6,127 bases of DNA from contig JAJYVI010000055.1 of the NCBI GenBank assembly GCA_021792115.1, positions 1 to 6,127 on the forward strand. Reading direction: 5' to 3'. The first letter of the stretch is position 1; each line of letters starts with the position of its first letter. A model generated the notes under the pieces. The model saw nothing but the letters and a program-made list of their open reading frames with translations, did no database searches and was not told where the DNA came from. This DNA is from Microcaldota archaeon. Its GTDB lineage: Archaea; Micrarchaeota; Micrarchaeia; Micrarchaeales; Micrarchaeaceae. The translations under genes were made by a program, and so were the position numbers. This document shows positions 3,923 to 6,127 of this stretch, in pieces.

Positions 3923-6127
3923 CTATCTCTATCTTTATATCACTTCCAGGTTTAATTACTACATTTTTTATTTTGCATATACCTTTTATTTCATCCACAG
4001 CATTCTCTGAAATTTTAATATACTGCTCAGGAATATTAATTTTTACTATATCTATTTCTTTGTTAAGTGCAAGCTTTTTATGGGATTTTGATTTTCTTAT
4101 ATTTGTTATTATGTCATTCAACAAAATTCCTGCTTCCTCAGGGTCTGTTTCAAGTGAAATATTTTGGAATATAAATCCATTTATTACATAATCTGCCTGA
4201 GATGGTCTTTCAGCATACTTTGGAAATTCAACAAATATAGTTTTATTGTCAAACATACTATTAATTTCTTCGCACGTATAAGGTATTACAGGCGCAAGAA
4301 GTTTTAATGATGTTAAGAGAACATGCCTTAAACAGTAAAGTGCAGCATCGCGATTCTCTTTATGTACCTCTCCATAAACCCTATATTTTACATTTTCAAT
4401 GTAATAGTCACAAAATTCATTCCTGTAAAAACTTATTGCTTTGCTCATTGCATCATATAAGTTTAAAGCATTATATGCATCTTGTACTTCTTTTATTGTT
4501 TTATTTAATCTGTTAAGAATCCATAAATCAAATATACCGAAATGTTTATGCAAATCATCTAAATTGGTTTTTATCTGATTTCCTTCTGTTGCTTTTTGGA
4601 TGAACATTGCAGAATTATATAATTTTATTATAAATGCATTCGCATAATCTGTTTCGCTGTATGAAAATGCTCTGTCTTTGCCAATCCCTCCACTTAATGC
4701 TGCCCACAATCTCACAACATCAACAGAATATTTTTCTATCAATGTAGCAGGGGATATTCCATTGCCCCAGCTTTTATGCATTTCTTTTTTGTCTATCCCA
4801 AGTATCATTCCAGTAGTTAGTATTTTTTCAAACGGCTTATTGTCTGCAATAACAAGCGTTCTAAAGATCGTGTAAAATGCCCAGGTTCTTATTATATCTG
4901 TACCCTGTATCCTCATAGTTGCAGGAAATGCTTTTTTTATTAGATTATTATTATCCGGCCAGCCAGTAATTATCAGTGGAGTTATTGATGAATCTACCCA
5001 CACATCGCAGGTTTCTGTGGCGCCAACTATCTTAGATCCGCATTTAGGGCATGTTTCTATATCTGGTTTTTCATGAGCAGGATTTACAGGAAGCCTTTCT
5101 TTTTGTGGTGCAAGGATATAATCACATTTTTGGCAGTGCCAGAAAGGTATCGGCGTTCCAAATACTCTATTCCTTGAAATATTCCAATCCCATTCTATAA
5201 AATTTGCCCAATCCTTAAGTCTGTTTATTGAAAAATCAGGTATCCATTGAATTTGTTCTGCGCAGTCTATTATTTTTTTACCATATTCCTTTGTTTTAAG
5301 GAACCACTGTGTGGATACGACAAATTCTACAGGAGTATTGCATCTATCATGCACTTTTACAGTATTATTAAGCGGCTCTTGTTTAATTAATAATTTCTCT
5401 TTTTTCAGTTTTTCAAGTATCTTTTCTCTGGCAGTTTTTAATGTAAGACCTGTAAATTCAAGTGCATCTTTTAAATGGCCTTTTTCATCAATTGCATTGA
5501 TTAAATCAAGTTTATGCCTATAGTAAAACATTACATCGTTTTTGTCTCCAAAAGTGCATATCATTTCTGCACCAGATCCAAAATTAGTTTCGACAGAGTC
5601 GTCTGAAACTACAGGAACGAGCTTATTAAATATTGGTGTTATTATATCTTTACCTATTATTTTACTATACCTTTTATCTGTAGGGTTTACAGCAATTGCA
5701 ACACATGCATGGATTAATTCAGGTCGAGTTGTAGCTATAAGTAATTTTTTAGAAGTTCCACTTATCTCAAATTCAATGTAATTAAGGAGTGTGCTTTGTG
5801 GTCTTTCCTCTATTTGTTCTCTTGCAATTGATGTTTCGCAGTGCGTGCACCATTCAATAGGATGGGTCCCTCTATAAACCATATTTTTTTCATGCATTAG
5901 TAAAAGAGACAATTGTACTTTTCTCCTATAATCCTTTGACATTGTTATATACTGGCGCTTTTTATCAAAAGTAGAGCCTAGAGATTCCATTTGAGTTCTC
6001 ATTAATTCTATATTCTGGTTTGAAATTTCCTCACATTTTGCATAAAATTCATCTCTTTCAAGCCCCTTTCCATATTTTTTTTCTACAAGCATTTCTGTAG
6101 GAAATCCTTGAGCATCCCATCCCTGAG
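3915..6127 (-). CDS. valS: Valyl-tRNA synthetase (archaeal type), 5'-partial
   Basis: ValRS attaches valine to tRNA-Val in the cytoplasm and hydrolyses mischarged threonine. The frame stays open past the in-frame ATG at 6092 to the window edge (QGWDAQGFPTE precedes that Met), so the start and the HIGH motif lie outside; archaeal ValRS is about 870 residues and about 737 are visible. Counting that Met as 1: WCTHC (81-85) is a zinc knuckle. The CP1 editing domain (about 105-260) has ATTRPE, SDDSVETNFGSG and the archaeal CTFGDKND. WDWNISRNRVFGTPIPFWHC at 301-320 and the CxxC pairs 320/323 and 348/351 follow, then VWVDSSITPL and RIQGTDIIRTWAFYT. The KMSKS position reads EMHKS (437-441), retaining the second lysine. 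The anticodon-binding helical domain is about 480-625. A conserved C-terminal IRKSKSHKKLALN stretch (665-677) ends the fold. The stop codon overlaps the flavoprotein start. IleRS is excluded by the archaeal ValRS editing signature. Confidence 0.95.
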   Translation of the reverse strand, partial: QGWDAQGFPTEMLVEKKYGKGLERDEFYAKCEEISNQNIELMRTQMESLGSTFDKKRQYITMSKDYRRKVQLSLLLMHEKNMVYRGTHPIEWCTHCETSIAREQIEERPQSTLLNYIEFEISGTSKKLLIATTRPELIHACVAIAVNPTDKRYSKIIGKDIITPIFNKLVPVVSDDSVETNFGSGAEMICTFGDKNDVMFYYRHKLDLINAIDEKGHLKDALEFTGLTLKTAREKILEKLKKEKLLIKQEPLNNTVKVHDRCNTPVEFVVSTQWFLKTKEYGKKIIDCAEQIQWIPDFSINRLKDWANFIEWDWNISRNRVFGTPIPFWHCQKCDYILAPQKERLPVNPAHEKPDIETCPKCGSKIVGATETCDVWVDSSITPLIITGWPDNNNLIKKAFPATMRIQGTDIIRTWAFYTIFRTLVIADNKPFEKILTTGMILGIDKKEMHKSWGNGISPATLIEKYSVDVVRLWAALSGGIGKDRAFSYSETDYANAFIIKLYNSAMFIQKATEGNQIKTNLDDLHKHFGIFDLWILNRLNKTIKEVQDAYNALNLYDAMSKAISFYRNEFCDYYIENVKYRVYGEVHKENRDAALYCLRHVLLTSLKLLAPVIPYTCEEINSMFDNKTIFVEFPKYAERPSQADYVINGFIFQNISLETDPEEAGILLNDIITNIRKSKSHKKLALNKEIDIVKINIPEQYIKISENAVDEIKGICKIKNVVIKPGSDIKIEIDE

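Noticed and set aside
3777..5781. Several plus-strand ORFs of about 65-80 codons opposite valS and the flavoprotein gene
   Set aside because: All are antisense to confidently assigned conserved genes and show no domain-like features; AT-rich coding DNA often produces such shadows.
6090..6092. ATG at 6092 as the true start of valS
   Set aside because: The upstream frame encodes QGWDAQGFPTE, a conserved class I synthetase segment, and the HIGH motif must lie further upstream, so this Met is internal.

Overview
This window reads as AT-rich archaeal chromosome (low G+C, judged by eye rather than counted). Four independent signs point to Archaea. The first is a Trm5-type tRNA(m1G37) methyltransferase. 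The second is a valyl-tRNA synthetase with the archaeal version of the editing and catalytic motifs. The third is a tRNA gene with a 13-nt intron at position 37/38 that folds into a bulge-helix-bulge splice site, with no encoded CCA. The fourth is a small DUF5518-like membrane protein next to HtpX. A small-genome DPANN-type archaeon such as Parvarchaeota or Micrarchaeota is a reasonable guess from the AT bias, short gaps and short intron, but the sequence does not settle the phylum.

Layout from left to right. Bases 2-877 (+) are the 3' part of trm5, whose beginning lies outside the window. It converges, with a 22-bp gap, on a minus-strand pair: a DUF5518-like membrane protein (2265-1903) followed 22 bp later by the M48 membrane protease HtpX (1880-900). 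A 136-bp AT-rich stretch (2266-2401) carries candidate promoter elements for that pair. Upstream of it is a minus-strand HAD-superfamily hydrolase (2998-2402). A 65-bp divergent region separates this hydrolase from a plus-strand tRNA-Thr(CGU) gene (3064-3148). The tRNA converges on the last minus-strand unit: valS (from beyond the right edge to 3915), overlapping by 8 nt a ferredoxin-reductase-like FAD/NAD(P) flavoprotein gene (3922-3188).

Functionally this is mostly housekeeping: tRNA modification (Trm5), a tRNA, tRNA charging (ValRS), membrane protein quality control (HtpX with a possible small membrane partner), a HAD phosphatase and a flavin oxidoreductase. I found no mobile element, CRISPR array, defence cassette or clearly new system. 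The points most worth a second look are the very short tRNA intron with its splice motif, the hairpin abutting the tRNA 5' end, the EMHKS replacement of the KMSKS signature in ValRS, the valS-flavoprotein overlap, and the DUF5518-htpX pairing. No gap in the window exceeds 300 bases.
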